Numbered from the stretch's first letter, positions 9,858 through 18,727 are shown. The stretch is DNA of 64,000 nt from Anaerobacillus sp. CMMVII (GCF_025377685.1 NZ_JACEHK010000010.1:124001-188000), one strand, 5' to 3'. The notes: generated by a model not told the origin, from the letters alone. Numbers and translations are program-made.

Positions 9858-10277
9858 ATGGAATTTAGTTTTTACAATGATGTTATTAATGGCGCAAGAA
9901 AAGAAATGGTTGATGCAGGTTATAAAGAATTAACTACTCCAGAAGAAGTGGATGCTGTTTTAGGAAAAGAAGGAACAGCTTTGGTTTACATTAATTCAGT
10001 TTGTGGTTGTGCAGGTGGAATTGCTCGTCCATCAGCTGCATATATGGCTAATTACGAGAAAAAACCAGATCACTTTGTTACTGTTTTTGCAGGGCAAGAT
10101 AAAGACGCAACTGAAAGAGCCAGAACCTACTTTAAAGGCTTTGCCCCATCGTCACCATCGTTTGCAATTATTAAAGATGGTGAAATTAAAGCAATGATCG
10201 AAAGACATGAAATTGAAGGTCACGAGCCTGTTCAAGTTGTTCAAAAACTTGAGAAGTATTTTGACGAATATCTATAA
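9858..10277 (+). CDS. brxB: Bacilliredoxin (BrxA/BrxB family)
   Basis: Removes bacillithiol from S-bacillithiolated protein cysteines. The family CXC active site is present as [12 protein letters not shown] (Cys ~53 and 55), followed by [16 protein letters not shown] and the thioredoxin-like [11 protein letters not shown]. Start ATG 9858 follows AGAGGTGA; length 139, near the usual 144-145. In Bacillus subtilis yqiW lies in the same neighbourhood beside yqiXYZ and the bkd genes, so I assign the YqiW/BrxB branch rather than YphP/BrxA; sequence alone cannot fully separate them. Confidence 0.88.
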   Translation: MEFSFYNDVINGARKEMVDAGYKELTTPEEVDAVLGKEGTALVYINSVCGCAGGIARPSAAYMANYEKKPDHFVTVFAGQDKDATERARTYFKGFAPSSPSFAIIKDGEIKAMIERHEIEGHEPVQVVQKLEKYFDEYL

Positions 10278-10283
10278 GTAACA

Positions 10284-10366
10284 AATGGGGCTGTCCAAAG
10301 TTTAGCTCACTACGTTTTAGATTGTAGTGGAGACTAATACTAGCTAAGGGTCAGCCTCATTTTTAT
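10284..10366 (+). terminator. Probable terminator after brxB
   Basis: AATGGGGCTGTCC and GGGTCAGCCTCATT can pair with a few G-T and mismatched positions around a long loop containing TAGCTCACTACG / TAGTGGAGACTA, followed by TTTTATT. Confidence 0.55.
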
Positions 10367-10505
10367 TGATCGAGAATTACCTTGAAGTCAAGTTTTTCTA
10401 GTGCTATAATTTAAACTTGTATATGTGTAGTTTATACAAGCTACCGTCTTTCACTTGGAAAAAGCGCAACAATTTCTAAGTAGTTATTAAAAGGAGAGTG
10501 CAACA

Positions 10506-10865
10506 GTGCAAGAGTTATATGTAAAAATTCATGAATACTTAAATATGGATGAAGAAATCCCTTTTGAAGAATTCGATCAGTATTATAAGACTGTAATTAA
10601 GCATTTTAGTGAGGCTTCTGATGACTTAGCAGAAGAAGATGTTTGGAAGGGTTTATTTATTATTGAAAACTTAATGTCAAACGCTGAAAGCCGTGCGAAA
10701 GAATCAAAGGCTGCCAAGCAGAAGAAATACAAAAAGATAGCAGAACGCTCATCCTTATGGGCACAAAATTTTGCTGCAAGATTATACAGACTTGGCTATA
10801 CTGAAGAACAGTTAAATGAGCGTTTTGAAACTATGTTCCAAGACCATGAAAAGCTAAAGGCCTAA
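10506..10865 (+). CDS. Conserved-looking cytosolic protein of unknown function (119 aa)
   Basis: I do not recognise the family. GTG start at 10506 with AAAGGAGAG at 10490-10498. The product is acidic at the N-terminus (EYLNMDEEIPFEEFDQYY), then strongly charged and helical with a Lys-rich centre (KESKAAKQKKYKKIAERS) and a C-terminal helix LYRLGYTEEQLNERFE. No signal peptide, membrane segment or metal motif. It is a stand-alone unit with its own terminator. Confidence 0.7.
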   Translation: MQELYVKIHEYLNMDEEIPFEEFDQYYKTVIKHFSEASDDLAEEDVWKGLFIIENLMSNAESRAKESKAAKQKKYKKIAERSSLWAQNFAARLYRLGYTEEQLNERFETMFQDHEKLKA

Positions 10866-10867
10866 AT

Positions 10868-10906
10868 AGTGAGCGGAAGTGAATGTATCTCACTCCGCTC
10901 TTTAAA
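10868..10906 (+). terminator. Terminator after the 119-aa protein
   Basis: GAGCGGAAGTGA and TCTCACTCCGCTC pair with one bulge across ATGTA, followed by TTT. Confidence 0.75.
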
Positions 10907-10909
10907 ATT

Positions 10910-11100
10910 GGCTGTTTTCGCAAGAATTGTTGCTTTCGTAAAAATCCCAAAAGTCGGATTTTTACACATACATACTAAAATTTCACTACTTATTTAGTAT
11001 GTATTGCTCTTTTCTTACTAAATTTATTGGGTAATATCTTCATCGAAGGAATTTTTCAATTTATTAGGTTAATATGCAACAATGTTTTAGAAAAGAGCCT
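10910..11100. repeat. MITE-like element, copy B
   Basis: About 191 bases. Starts GGCTGTTTTCGCAAG..TTGTTGC and ends GCAACAATGTTTTAG.AAAAGAGCC, the inverse of the start. The interior is the reverse complement of the interior of copies A and C (ACTACTTATTTAGTA, GCTCTTTTCTTACT). It ends 13 bases before the -35 box of the tRNA promoter. Confidence 0.82.
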
Positions 11101-11113
11101 TAAAATGAAATTG

Positions 11114-11143
11114 TTGACACACAACTATTATATATGGTATATT
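11114..11143 (+). promoter_or_regulatory. SigA-type promoter of the tRNA gene
   Basis: TTGACA at 11114-11119 and TATATT at 11138-11143 with an 18-base spacer, 22 bases before the mature tRNA. Confidence 0.7.
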
Positions 11144-11165
11144 TTTTATTGTCCCTTAATAAATT

Positions 11166-11240
11166 GCGTCTATAGTGAAATGGATATCACACGAGATTTC
11201 GGCTCTCGGATTCTGGGTTCGAATCCTGGTAGGCGCGCCA
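11166..11240 (+). tRNA. tRNA-Arg (anticodon UCG)
   Basis: A 75-nt gene with a full cloverleaf: acceptor GCGTCTA/TAGGCGC, D-stem GTGA/TCAC, anticodon stem CGAGA/TCTCG, T-stem CTGGG/CCTGG with TTCGAAT loop, discriminator G and encoded CCA. The anticodon loop TTTCGGC gives UCG, reading CGA and probably other CGN codons. A20 in the D-loop and C35 are arginine identity elements. It is a lone tRNA gene with its own promoter and terminator. Confidence 0.93.
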
Positions 11241-11252
11241 TACATAACTTAT

Positions 11253-11292
11253 AAAGACTTCAAGGAAAATATTTTCTTGAAGTCTTTTTTGT
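11253..11292 (+). terminator. Terminator of tRNA-Arg
   Basis: AAGACTTCAAG and CTTGAAGTCTT form a perfect 11-bp stem, followed by T6. Confidence 0.92.
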
Positions 11293-11382
11293 TTGTTTAG
11301 AGAACTTTAACTTCAAAACTTTTAGAGAAATTTTTTTAATTTTAAGTTAATTAAATTATATTGTGGTATATTTAAATAAAAT

Positions 11383-11396
11383 TGAAAGCGCTATTA
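11383..11396 (+). promoter_or_regulatory. Candidate cre (CcpA) site before the sensor kinase
   Basis: TGAAAGCGCTATTA matches the cre consensus TGWAANCGNTNNCA at all but one position and lies 34 bases before the start codon. It predicts carbon catabolite control of the dct regulatory genes. Confidence 0.65.
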
Positions 11397-11430
11397 AATT
11401 CAGGTCTAGGTAAAGAATTGGGAGGCAGTA

Positions 11431-13048
11431 ATGTTAGGATTTAAACATTTACCAATACGCTGGAAAATAACTTTTCTATCCTTAGGTGTCGTTATCTTTT
11501 CGTTATTAATTGGTGGTATTATTCTATTAGGTTATATGGCGAAAACAAAGGAAGAAGAGTTATCAAAGAGAACATTAATTACCGCACAATTAGTCTCTCA
11601 ATATAAGCTTATTCAAGATGAAATTAATAGTAAAGATGCTTCTGACATTCTCCAACCAATCGCTGAAAGGTTTAGAGTTATAAATAATGCTGATTATATT
11701 ATTATCTTAAACATGGATCGAGTTAGATTAACTCACCCAATTAAGGAGCGGATAGGTACAAAATTTTTTGGTGGAGATGAAGACCCGCATTTTCTGAACA
11801 CATATATACCTCTATTGCTTCAGGAGATCATGGAATTACAGTTCGATCTTTTGTACCGATTATCAATGAAAAGAGTGAACAAGTTGGTGTTGTTGTTGCT
11901 GGTAATGTTTTGCCTAGTCATAGTCAACTAATTAAGGAAATTGGAAAGTCAATGTCCTACGTTTTTTTATTTGCCGTAATATTTGGGATGTGGGGTGCGT
12001 GGTTACTAGCAAATCATATCAAAAAACAAACCTTCCAGATCGAACCTGACCAATTAGCGAGATTGTTAGTAGAAAGAACAGCGACATTCAACGCAATTCG
12101 GGACGGTGTCATTGCTATTGATCAAAACGAAAGGATTACTGTAATTAATCAAGCAGCAAAAGAAATAGTGAATGTAAATGGAGACGTAGTTGGAGAGAAA
12201 ATTCAGAACGTGATACCCGACACGAGACTCCCGGAAGTATTAAGGCTTGGAAAACCTTTATTACAGCGAGAGTTTTTTATTAATGATCGGGCAATATTGA
12301 GCAATCGAATTCCAATTACTGTTCAAGGGAAAACAATTGGTGCCTTGGCAATTTTTCAAGATAAAACGGAGGTAACAAGACTTGCTCAAGAGCTAACAGG
12401 AGTACAAGCTTTTGTTGATGCTTTAAGAGTTCAAGCGCATGAATATTCTAATAAGCTTCACACAGTAGCAGGATTAATACAACTTGATCAGGGTAAGAAA
12501 GCCTTAGATTATATATTTGAGCTTTCTGAAGAACAAGCTGAACTAACATCGTTAATTACGCATCAAATACATGATGATAGTCTTGCTGGGTTATTGCTAG
12601 GTAAACATAGCAGGTGTAAAGAATTAGGGATAAAACTAAAGTTTAATCATGAAAGCAACTTTATAAATTACCCAGAAGGAACGACCATCCATGACCTTGT
12701 TATCATATGTGGTAACTTAATAGATAATAGTATCGATGAGTTAATAGAAACAAATAAGGAACTAAAACAAATCAGTTTTTCTATCAAAGAGACAGGAGAA
12801 TTCTTAACTATCGAAGTAGGTGATAGTGGAGACGGTATCCTAGAAGACATACAGGAAAAGATGTTTAAAAGAGGATTCTCGACAAAACAAAAAGAAGGCA
12901 GAGGAATAGGCCTCTTCCTTGTTCATGCTATTATTGATCGGGTAGACGGTATTATTGATATTGATAGTAAGCAGGGAAAAGGGACAGTCTTTACGCTACA
13001 TATTCCAATGAAAAGGAAGTGGGGGTTCGATATGAAGCGGCAAAGTAA
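11431..13048 (+). CDS. dctS: DctS/CitA-type membrane sensor histidine kinase (frame broken near 11790-11796)
   Basis: Senses an extracellular organic acid and phosphorylates the downstream regulator. Order: TM1 (residues ~15-35), an extracytoplasmic PAS-like domain with VRLTHP and IGTKFFGGDEDP, TM2 (SYVFLFAVIFGMWGAWLLA), a cytoplasmic PAS domain (ATFNAIRDGVIAID), the DcuS/CitA-type His box HEYSNKLHTVAGLIQL, then ATPase boxes NLIDNSIDEL, GDSGDGI and GRGIGLFLV. The first frame stops at 11931. One missing base in TTTTCT near 11790-11796 restores HIYTSIASGDHGITVRSFVP. Downstream the frame runs without a stop into the response regulator; one extra G in the G5 run at 13021-13025 would end the kinase at TAA 13046-13048. 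Confidence 0.85.
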
Positions 13049-13751
13049 TGAAGAAAAAACAATTCGAATATTGTTAATTGAAGATGATCCTATGGTTCAA
13101 GAAGTTAATCGAATGTTTATTGAAAAAGTAAAAGGATTTAAAGTCATAGGCGTAGCTCTAAATGGCACAGAGGGACGAAAAAAGGTCAAAGAACTAAACC
13201 CAGATTTAGTTTTATTAGATATATTTATGCCTAAAGAAGACGGCTTAAAAACGATTGCTAAATTAAGACATGAACAACTAGATGTTGATATTATTGCTGT
13301 TACAGCAGCAAATGATACAGAAACAGTAAAGAAGTTGTTAAGGCATGGTGTGGTAGACTACATTGTTAAACCATTTACATTTGATCGGTTGAAGCAGGCG
13401 TTACAACAGTATCATGATATGTATCATCAATTAAAACAAAACGAGAAATTTTCTCAGGATAAACTAGATGAAGTGATGCAACAAAAAGAAAATACTAAAC
13501 AAAGTGAATTACCAAAAGGGTTACATGCGATGACTTTAAAACAAATCATCGATTATTTAGAGCAAATTGAGTGTCCAAAATCTGCAGAAGAAATAGGATC
13601 AGAAATAGGGTTAGCAAGAGTTACTGTTCGCAGGTACTTGAATTATTTAGAAAATGCCCAAAAGGTGGAAATGGAATTAACCTATGGAACGATAGGGAGA
13701 CCAATCCAGCTGTATCAACTAATAAAAAAGGTTAAAGAGGGTTCTTCATGA
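13032..13751 (+). CDS. dctR: DctR/CitB-family response regulator
   Basis: Cytosolic transcription regulator paired with DctS. The N-terminal receiver domain has EDD, the phospho-acceptor Asp in LVLLDIFMP and the conserved Lys in VKPF. A Lys/Gln-rich linker leads to a C-terminal HTH of the CitB group (AEEIGSEIGLARVTVRRYLNYL, then GTIGRPIQLYQL). ATG 13032 follows GGAAGTGGGGG at suitable spacing, so it is probably a separate gene of 239 residues overlapping the kinase. As the sequence stands it is in one frame with the kinase. Its stop overlaps the next start (ATGA). Confidence 0.87.
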   Translation: MKRQSNEEKTIRILLIEDDPMVQEVNRMFIEKVKGFKVIGVALNGTEGRKKVKELNPDLVLLDIFMPKEDGLKTIAKLRHEQLDVDIIAVTAANDTETVKKLLRHGVVDYIVKPFTFDRLKQALQQYHDMYHQLKQNEKFSQDKLDEVMQQKENTKQSELPKGLHAMTLKQIIDYLEQIECPKSAEEIGSEIGLARVTVRRYLNYLENAQKVEMELTYGTIGRPIQLYQLIKKVKEGSS

Positions 13752-14806
13752 GGGGATTAGCTACCATTATTACATTTCTTTTCGTAGGAATTCTTACTGC
13801 TTTTTATATTGGATTTGGTCTTCCTGACTCCTCAAGAATTGTAGCCGTAGATGAAGAGTTAGTGGGTCTTAATGAAAAATATACGTTGAAGTTTAGTCAT
13901 GTTGTTGCTAAGAATACCCCTAAGGGACATGCAGCAGCATATTTTGCCGAGTTGGTTAAAGAAAAGACCGATGGCTGGGTAGAGATTCAACTTTTTCCAA
14001 ATGGAGTCCTCTATGATGCTCAAGAGGAGTTTGAAGCGCTCAAAAAAGGTGATGTTCATATTATTGCTCCAGCGTTCTCAGAAGTAACCATTCATGATCG
14101 GAAGTGGACAGCTCTAGATTTACCCTACCTCTTTGATAATGAAATAATGGTTGAACAAGCTTTTGAAGGTAGAATTGGAGAGCTTTTACTTGAGAGTTTT
14201 GCCAAAAAAGGGTTTATGGGAATTGCTTTTTGGGATAACGGATTTAAACAGTTAACAAATAATGTGAAACCGATTATTTATCCAGAGGATATTACTGGGC
14301 TCTCATTTAGAGTAATGCCTAGTGAAGCTCTTTTTAAAACATATCGTATCCTTGGAGCTCGGGCAGTGACATACCCGTTTAATGACGTTTATAATGTCTT
14401 ACGTGATGGGATTGTTGATGGTCAAGAAAATACGCTTTCAAATATCTATTCGAAAGGGTTTTATCAACAGCAAAGATATATGACGATATCCAATCACAAT
14501 TATTTGGGTTATGTTGTCTTAGTAGAGCCAGAATTTTGGAGTACCCTTCCCGAGAGGCACCAATCAAGTATTCAAGAGGCAATGGATGAAGTAACGATGT
14601 GGCTTCGTAAACATGCTATGGAACTAAATAATGATATGTTGCAAAGAATTTCTAGTACCGGGATCACTGAAATCCATGAACAATCAGAAGAGGAAAAGGA
14701 TCAATGGAGAAAAGTATTAAAACCACTCTATGACGAATATGAAACGATCATTGGTAAAGAGCTAATGGATGAATTAAAAAGGTTACAAATTGATAAAGAA
14801 CTATAA
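13748..14806 (+). CDS. TRAP-type DctP/DctB solute-binding protein, membrane-anchored
   Basis: DctP-fold receptor for C4-dicarboxylate-like acids. It has one N-terminal hydrophobic segment (residues ~5-27) without a lipobox, then the family features: YTLKFSHVVAKNTPKGHAA, GWVEIQLFPNGVLYDAQEEFEAL, IAFWDNGFKQLTN, the arginine motif LSFRVMPSEALFKTY for carboxylate binding, and VDGQENTLSNIYSKGFY. It is translationally coupled to dctR and has no DctQ/DctM partner nearby. In Bacillus subtilis DctB of this type is a co-sensor for DctS. I infer the same job here rather than uptake. Confidence 0.85.
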   Translation: MRGLATIITFLFVGILTAFYIGFGLPDSSRIVAVDEELVGLNEKYTLKFSHVVAKNTPKGHAAAYFAELVKEKTDGWVEIQLFPNGVLYDAQEEFEALKKGDVHIIAPAFSEVTIHDRKWTALDLPYLFDNEIMVEQAFEGRIGELLLESFAKKGFMGIAFWDNGFKQLTNNVKPIIYPEDITGLSFRVMPSEALFKTYRILGARAVTYPFNDVYNVLRDGIVDGQENTLSNIYSKGFYQQQRYMTISNHNYLGYVVLVEPEFWSTLPERHQSSIQEAMDEVTMWLRKHAMELNNDMLQRISSTGITEIHEQSEEEKDQWRKVLKPLYDEYETIIGKELMDELKRLQIDKEL

Positions 14807-14892
14807 GACTATCCAACGAATTATTACTATCGCATTTAGGTGAACCTTAAATGAGCAAAAGTGATATTTATTGGAGTAGTCTTATTTTTTTA
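14803..14892 (+). terminator. Terminator after the dct regulatory genes
   Basis: AAGACTATCCAA pairs with TTGGAGTAGTCTT, with an inner CATTTAGGT/ACCTTAAATG hairpin, followed by ATTTTTTT. This separates the regulatory genes from the transporter. Confidence 0.8.
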
Positions 14893-14894
14893 TA

Positions 14895-15000
14895 GTGCTG
14901 TTTTCTCTAAAGTTATTGCTGTTAATATAGCTAGAATGACATCGAATATTTTATTTAATTATTGCCCACAAAGCCACTAAGTTTACGATAAGAGCCTTAT
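14895..15000. repeat. Short MITE-like element, copy J
   Basis: GTGCTGTTTTCTCTAAAGT..TTGCTG at the left and AAGTTTACGATAAGAGCC at the right resemble the ends of the family, with a short interior. The rest of 14807-15127 holds the terminator, a cre-like site and the promoter of the next gene. Confidence 0.6.
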
Positions 15001-15006
15001 ATAAAT

Positions 15007-15020
15007 AGTAAGCGCTTTCA
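15007..15020 (+). promoter_or_regulatory. Candidate cre (CcpA) site before the TAXI receptor
   Basis: AGTAAGCGCTTTCA matches the cre consensus at 13 of 14 positions, including the central GCGC and TTTCA arm. A TATAAT at 15081-15086 is the likely -10 box, so the site lies well upstream of it, a position compatible with either activation or roadblock-free modulation by CcpA. Confidence 0.65.
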
Positions 15021-15127
15021 TGAACAAAAAGAACAAAAAGACCTTTATGTTCAAATTATGACGAATTTATGACTACGTTGTATAATTTTGAATAGTTAGA
15101 AAATAACGAATATAAAGGGGGATAACA

Positions 15128-16117
15128 ATGAAAAAGTTTAAACGTACTTTATTAACTGCATTAGCTGGAATATCATTATTGTTCGTTGCAGCTTGTGGTG
15201 GGGGTGCTGATAAAGCAGCAAGCTATCCAACAACAGTAGTAATTGGTACCGCTTCCCAAGGTGGTTTGTACTACATTTACGGTTCGGGGCTAGGTGAGTT
15301 ACTTAATAAAGAACTTGGAATTACGTCTAATGTAGAAGTAAGTGGGGGACCTGTTCATAACATGCAATTGGTTCAGAACAAGGATTATGATATTGGATTA
15401 GTAACATTAGGTCCAGCGTACGAAGGATATATGGGGGAAGGCGACTGGACAAATGGACAAAAGCTTGATGATGTTCGAATTGCTTTTCCAATGTATACAA
15501 CACCATTCCATTGGTGGTCTGTCGACCTTAACGTGAAATCAATTGATGATATAAAAACTAAGCGTAATGTTGGGGTAGGACCATCTGGTGGTACTTCAGG
15601 AACATATCTCCCAATTATTCATGATGCATTAGGAATTGATGCAAGACCTGTTCAAGCAGGGGCAAGTGATATGGTCAGTCAGCAAATGGACGGTCAATTA
15701 GATGTCATCGGATTTGCAGCAGGTGTTCCTATCCCAGCTGTACAAGAAGTCCTTGCACAAAAAGAAGTTAATTTATTTGGTATCACAGGAACCCAACGCG
15801 ATCAAGTCATTGAAAGACTACCTTATTTCGATAAGTACACAATTCCTGGTGGAACATATGAGCAAGTTTTAGAAGATATTGAAACAATTGCAATGTTTAA
15901 CTTCGGTATTGTTCATAAAGATGCTGACGAGCAATTTGTTTATGATCTTGTAAAGACATACCATGAAAATAATGAGTATATGGTAACAACAGCAAAAGCA
16001 GCTTTAGAAGCCGTTCCTGAAGCGATTCTAAATAATACTGTAGTTCCTCTACATCCTGGAGCAATCCGTTATTATGAGGAAATCGGCATTAAAATTCCGG
16101 ACTCTGTAAAAAAATAA
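15128..16117 (+). CDS. TAXI-family TRAP transporter receptor lipoprotein
   Basis: Extracellular solute receptor for a TRAP transporter driven by an ion gradient. Lipobox VAAC at ~20-23. TAXI family features: VVIGTASQGGLYYIYGSGLGELLN, then VEVSGGPVHNMQLVQ, GVGPSGGTSGTYLPII and IGFAAGVPIPAVQEV. Length 329, typical. The fused permease follows 264 bases later. The substrate cannot be read from sequence; TAXI receptors of known function take glutamate or other dicarboxylate-like acids, and the adjacent DctS-DctR genes fit an organic acid. Confidence 0.92.
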   Translation: MKKFKRTLLTALAGISLLFVAACGGGADKAASYPTTVVIGTASQGGLYYIYGSGLGELLNKELGITSNVEVSGGPVHNMQLVQNKDYDIGLVTLGPAYEGYMGEGDWTNGQKLDDVRIAFPMYTTPFHWWSVDLNVKSIDDIKTKRNVGVGPSGGTSGTYLPIIHDALGIDARPVQAGASDMVSQQMDGQLDVIGFAAGVPIPAVQEVLAQKEVNLFGITGTQRDQVIERLPYFDKYTIPGGTYEQVLEDIETIAMFNFGIVHKDADEQFVYDLVKTYHENNEYMVTTAKAALEAVPEAILNNTVVPLHPGAIRYYEEIGIKIPDSVKK

Positions 16118-16135
16118 TTCTAGTTTAGTAGAACA

Positions 16136-16310
16136 AGGCTTTTCGTCATTTGATTGGTGGAAAGCCAAGTTTACTAATAGCCAATAACTGTTCTTCGTTA
16201 TTTAAAAAAATTGTTGCTTATGACTAAAAATGAGCTTAGTTAATGAGCAATATGAGTTAAGAGAAACTATTAGTCTAATAGTTCGCTCTTTCTTCTGAAA
16301 AGAGCGAATT
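16136..16310. other. Receptor-permease spacer with two hairpins
   Basis: GGCTTTTC/GGAAAGCC (16137-16165) and TTCGCTCTTT/AAAGAGCGAA (16282-16309) are stable stems between the TAXI receptor and its permease. Neither has a convincing U-tract. They may stabilise the receptor mRNA so that receptor is made in excess over permease. Remnants of the MITE family (AAAAATTGTTGCTTATGA) lie between. Confidence 0.5.
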
Positions 16311-16381
16311 AAAAAGTAAGTAACAATTCTTTTAAAGAATATTGGAATAAAGGGAATTGGCTAAAAAAGGAGGCGTTAATT

Positions 16382-18319
16382 GTGACAACTGAAGAGAGAA
16401 AATCGATTTTAACTGAAGAGCAGGCGAAAGAGATCGAAAAGATGGAAGACGTAGGAAATAACTCTAGAGACTTAACGGGAAACATGAAAATGATTTTCAC
16501 AGTGATCGCAGTAGTTGGTGCACTTTTTCATCTATTTGTTTTAAATTTTTATCCACTTGATCCGTGGGTGTTCCGTAGTGTCCATTTAGCTTTTGGTGCG
16601 GTACTAGCGTTAATGTTATTTAAACCTCGTAAAAACGGGTCTAATAAAATTGCGTTGATTGATTGGGTACTTATTCTGGCTATCATTTTTATTACTAGTT
16701 ATATTTATATGAACTTATCAACGCTGCTCTTCCGCTTCGGTGTCATGCCAACGTTTATGGATTCAATTGTAGCATTAATTGGATTGGCCATTGTTTTTGA
16801 GATTACTAGAAGAACGAGTGGTTGGACATTACCGATTTTGGCAAGTATCTTTGTGCTATACGCCTTTCTAGGTCCTTGGTTACCAGGGATTTTAAAGCAC
16901 CGCGGTTATGCTTGGGATCGATTTGTTACGTATATATTTGGTTTAGATGGTGTTTTCGGTGTTACCTTAGATGTCTCTTCAAAATATATTTTATTGTTCA
17001 TTATTTTTGGAGCTTTTCTACAATTGTCAGGGGTAGGCCGTTATTTTATCGATTTTTCATTCTCTTTAGCTGGAGGAATGCGTGGCGGACCAGCAAAGGT
17101 GTCTGTAATCTCTAGTGGATTAATGGGTATGATGAACGGAACATCGGCAGGTAACGCAGTTGCCACGGGTTCATTAACAATCCCATTAATGAAAAAAGTC
17201 GGGTATACAGGTAGGTTTGCTGCTGCGACCGAAGCGACCGCATCTGCTGGTGGCCAAATCATGATCCCAATCATGGGGGCAGGTGCCTTCATTATGGCAG
17301 AATTAACGGGGATTAGGTATTCAGAAATTATCATTGCTGCTACAATACCAGCCTTGCTTTACTTCATATCTGTTTATTTTATGGTCGATTTTCAAGCGAT
17401 AAAGAATGGGATGAAAGGAATACCTAGAAAGGATTTACCTTCTCTAAAAGGAATATTCAAACAGGCATATTTATTCATTCCCATTATTCTACTAATCGGA
17501 AGTCTATTAAGTGGTTATAGTGTTATTCGTTCGGGAACAATATCTATCCTTGCCTGTCTACTTATTAGTTGGATAACACCCAATAATAAAATGGGACCAA
17601 AAGAGGTAATCGAAGCGTTAGTTCTTGGGATGAAAAATACGATCCAGCTATTAGCGGTTTGTGCAACAGCGGGTGTAATTGTTGGTGTAATTGCCCTAAC
17701 TGGTGTCGGCCAAAGGTTTAGTTCAATGTTACTAGGAGTTGCTGATACAAATATCTTACTTGCGTTAATTTTTGCGATGCTAATCTCTATTATTCTTGGT
17801 ATGGGGATGCCGACAACTGCAGCCTATGCAGTAGCAGCATCAGTAGTTGCACCTGGTTTAATTTCAATCGGAATTCCATTATTGACAGCCCATATGTTTG
17901 TATTTTATTTTGCGGTAATGTCAGCTATCACACCTCCAGTAGCCTTAGCAGCCTATGCGGCAGCTGGAGTGGCTGGAACAGACCCTTTTAAAACCGGAAT
18001 TACTGCCTTTAAGCTAGGGATAGCCGCCTTTATTGTACCGTTTATGTTTTATTATTCGCCACAGCTAATGATGGAAGGTAGTGGTGTAAGTATCGGTTGG
18101 TCATTTGTCACCGCTTCCGTAGGAATTTACTTATTAGCTGCATGTGTTCAAGGGTGGTTTGCTAAAAAAGAAACTGGAATTATAGTGAGGATACTACTCA
18201 TTGCAGGCTCTTTATGTCTCATTAATGCTGGTTTAATCATGGATATTGTTGCAGTTGCAATTGTTGTTGTTGCGATTGTTTATCAAAGATTTATCCAAAA
18301 AGACAAACAAATCCATTGA
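16382..18319 (+). CDS. TRAP transporter fused permease (DctQM-type, TAXI partner)
   Basis: A 645-residue membrane protein in which the small 4-TM and large 12-TM TRAP subunits are fused. A hydrophilic N-terminus (~40 residues) is followed by four hydrophobic segments, then the DctM part with GMMNGTSAGNAVATGSLTIPLMKK, ATASAGGQIMIPIMGAGAF and MGMPTTAAYAVAASV, and SAITPPVALAAYAAAG near the end. GTG start at 16382 after AAAGGAGG. Pairs with the upstream TAXI receptor; a strong terminator follows. Confidence 0.93.
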   Translation: MTTEERKSILTEEQAKEIEKMEDVGNNSRDLTGNMKMIFTVIAVVGALFHLFVLNFYPLDPWVFRSVHLAFGAVLALMLFKPRKNGSNKIALIDWVLILAIIFITSYIYMNLSTLLFRFGVMPTFMDSIVALIGLAIVFEITRRTSGWTLPILASIFVLYAFLGPWLPGILKHRGYAWDRFVTYIFGLDGVFGVTLDVSSKYILLFIIFGAFLQLSGVGRYFIDFSFSLAGGMRGGPAKVSVISSGLMGMMNGTSAGNAVATGSLTIPLMKKVGYTGRFAAATEATASAGGQIMIPIMGAGAFIMAELTGIRYSEIIIAATIPALLYFISVYFMVDFQAIKNGMKGIPRKDLPSLKGIFKQAYLFIPIILLIGSLLSGYSVIRSGTISILACLLISWITPNNKMGPKEVIEALVLGMKNTIQLLAVCATAGVIVGVIALTGVGQRFSSMLLGVADTNILLALIFAMLISIILGMGMPTTAAYAVAASVVAPGLISIGIPLLTAHMFVFYFAVMSAITPPVALAAYAAAGVAGTDPFKTGITAFKLGIAAFIVPFMFYYSPQLMMEGSGVSIGWSFVTASVGIYLLAACVQGWFAKKETGIIVRILLIAGSLCLINAGLIMDIVAVAIVVVAIVYQRFIQKDKQIH

Positions 18320-18351
18320 ATAAGGAAAGTATCGCATAAAATTAAAATCCA

Positions 18352-18428
18352 TAAGTGTCAGTTACCAAGTAGTTAGATACGTGTAAACTCTTACATCTAA
18401 CTACTGTGGTACCTGACACTTTTTTTAA
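18352..18428 (+). terminator. Strong terminator after the TRAP permease
   Basis: AGTGTCAGTTACCA..GTAGTTAGAT pairs with ATCTAACTAC..TGGTACCTGACACT, followed by T7; about 24 paired bases. Confidence 0.92.
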
Positions 18429-18600
18429 AGATAAGAATGTATAAAATTTCAACGTAATAACTGTCTAGCTCCACCGCCCAGCCCCTCGAGGTCAAATAAC
18501 CTTCGAGAATAAAAGTGAAAGAGCACACTTTTTTTCTCGAAGAACATTTGCTAGTCGGGGCTTAACAGGGCGCTTGCGCTTTTCTTAGCATATTGATATT
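18428..18600. repeat. Hairpin repeat family R, copy 1
   Basis: Starts AAAGATAAGAATGTATAAAA and ends GGGCGCTTGCGCTTTTCTTA. The central part folds on itself: CGCCCAGCCCC with GGGGCTTAACAGGGCG, TTCGAGAA with TTCTCGAA, and AAAAGTG with CACTTTT. Other copies at 38775, 51450 and 52050. The rest of the 700-base gap 18320-19020 holds a terminator, a MITE-like copy and the promoter of the ABC operon. Confidence 0.85.
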
Positions 18601-18727
18601 TATTATTCTGTAACTAAATCACCATGAATGAGATAAGGAATAGAAATCCAAACAGTAATCGACATTTAACCGAAGTAGTAAGGCAGGAATTCTTTCTTTC
18701 TGGTAATTTAACAAAATTAAATATAAA

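Noticed and set aside
11027-11254. Open frame over copy B and the tRNA gene
   Set aside because: It runs through a repeat, a promoter and a tRNA, so it cannot be a normal gene.
11910-13751. A true hybrid histidine kinase-response regulator
   Set aside because: Intact internal ribosome binding site and start, and a one-G change separates the genes in the usual overlap; listed as two genes instead.
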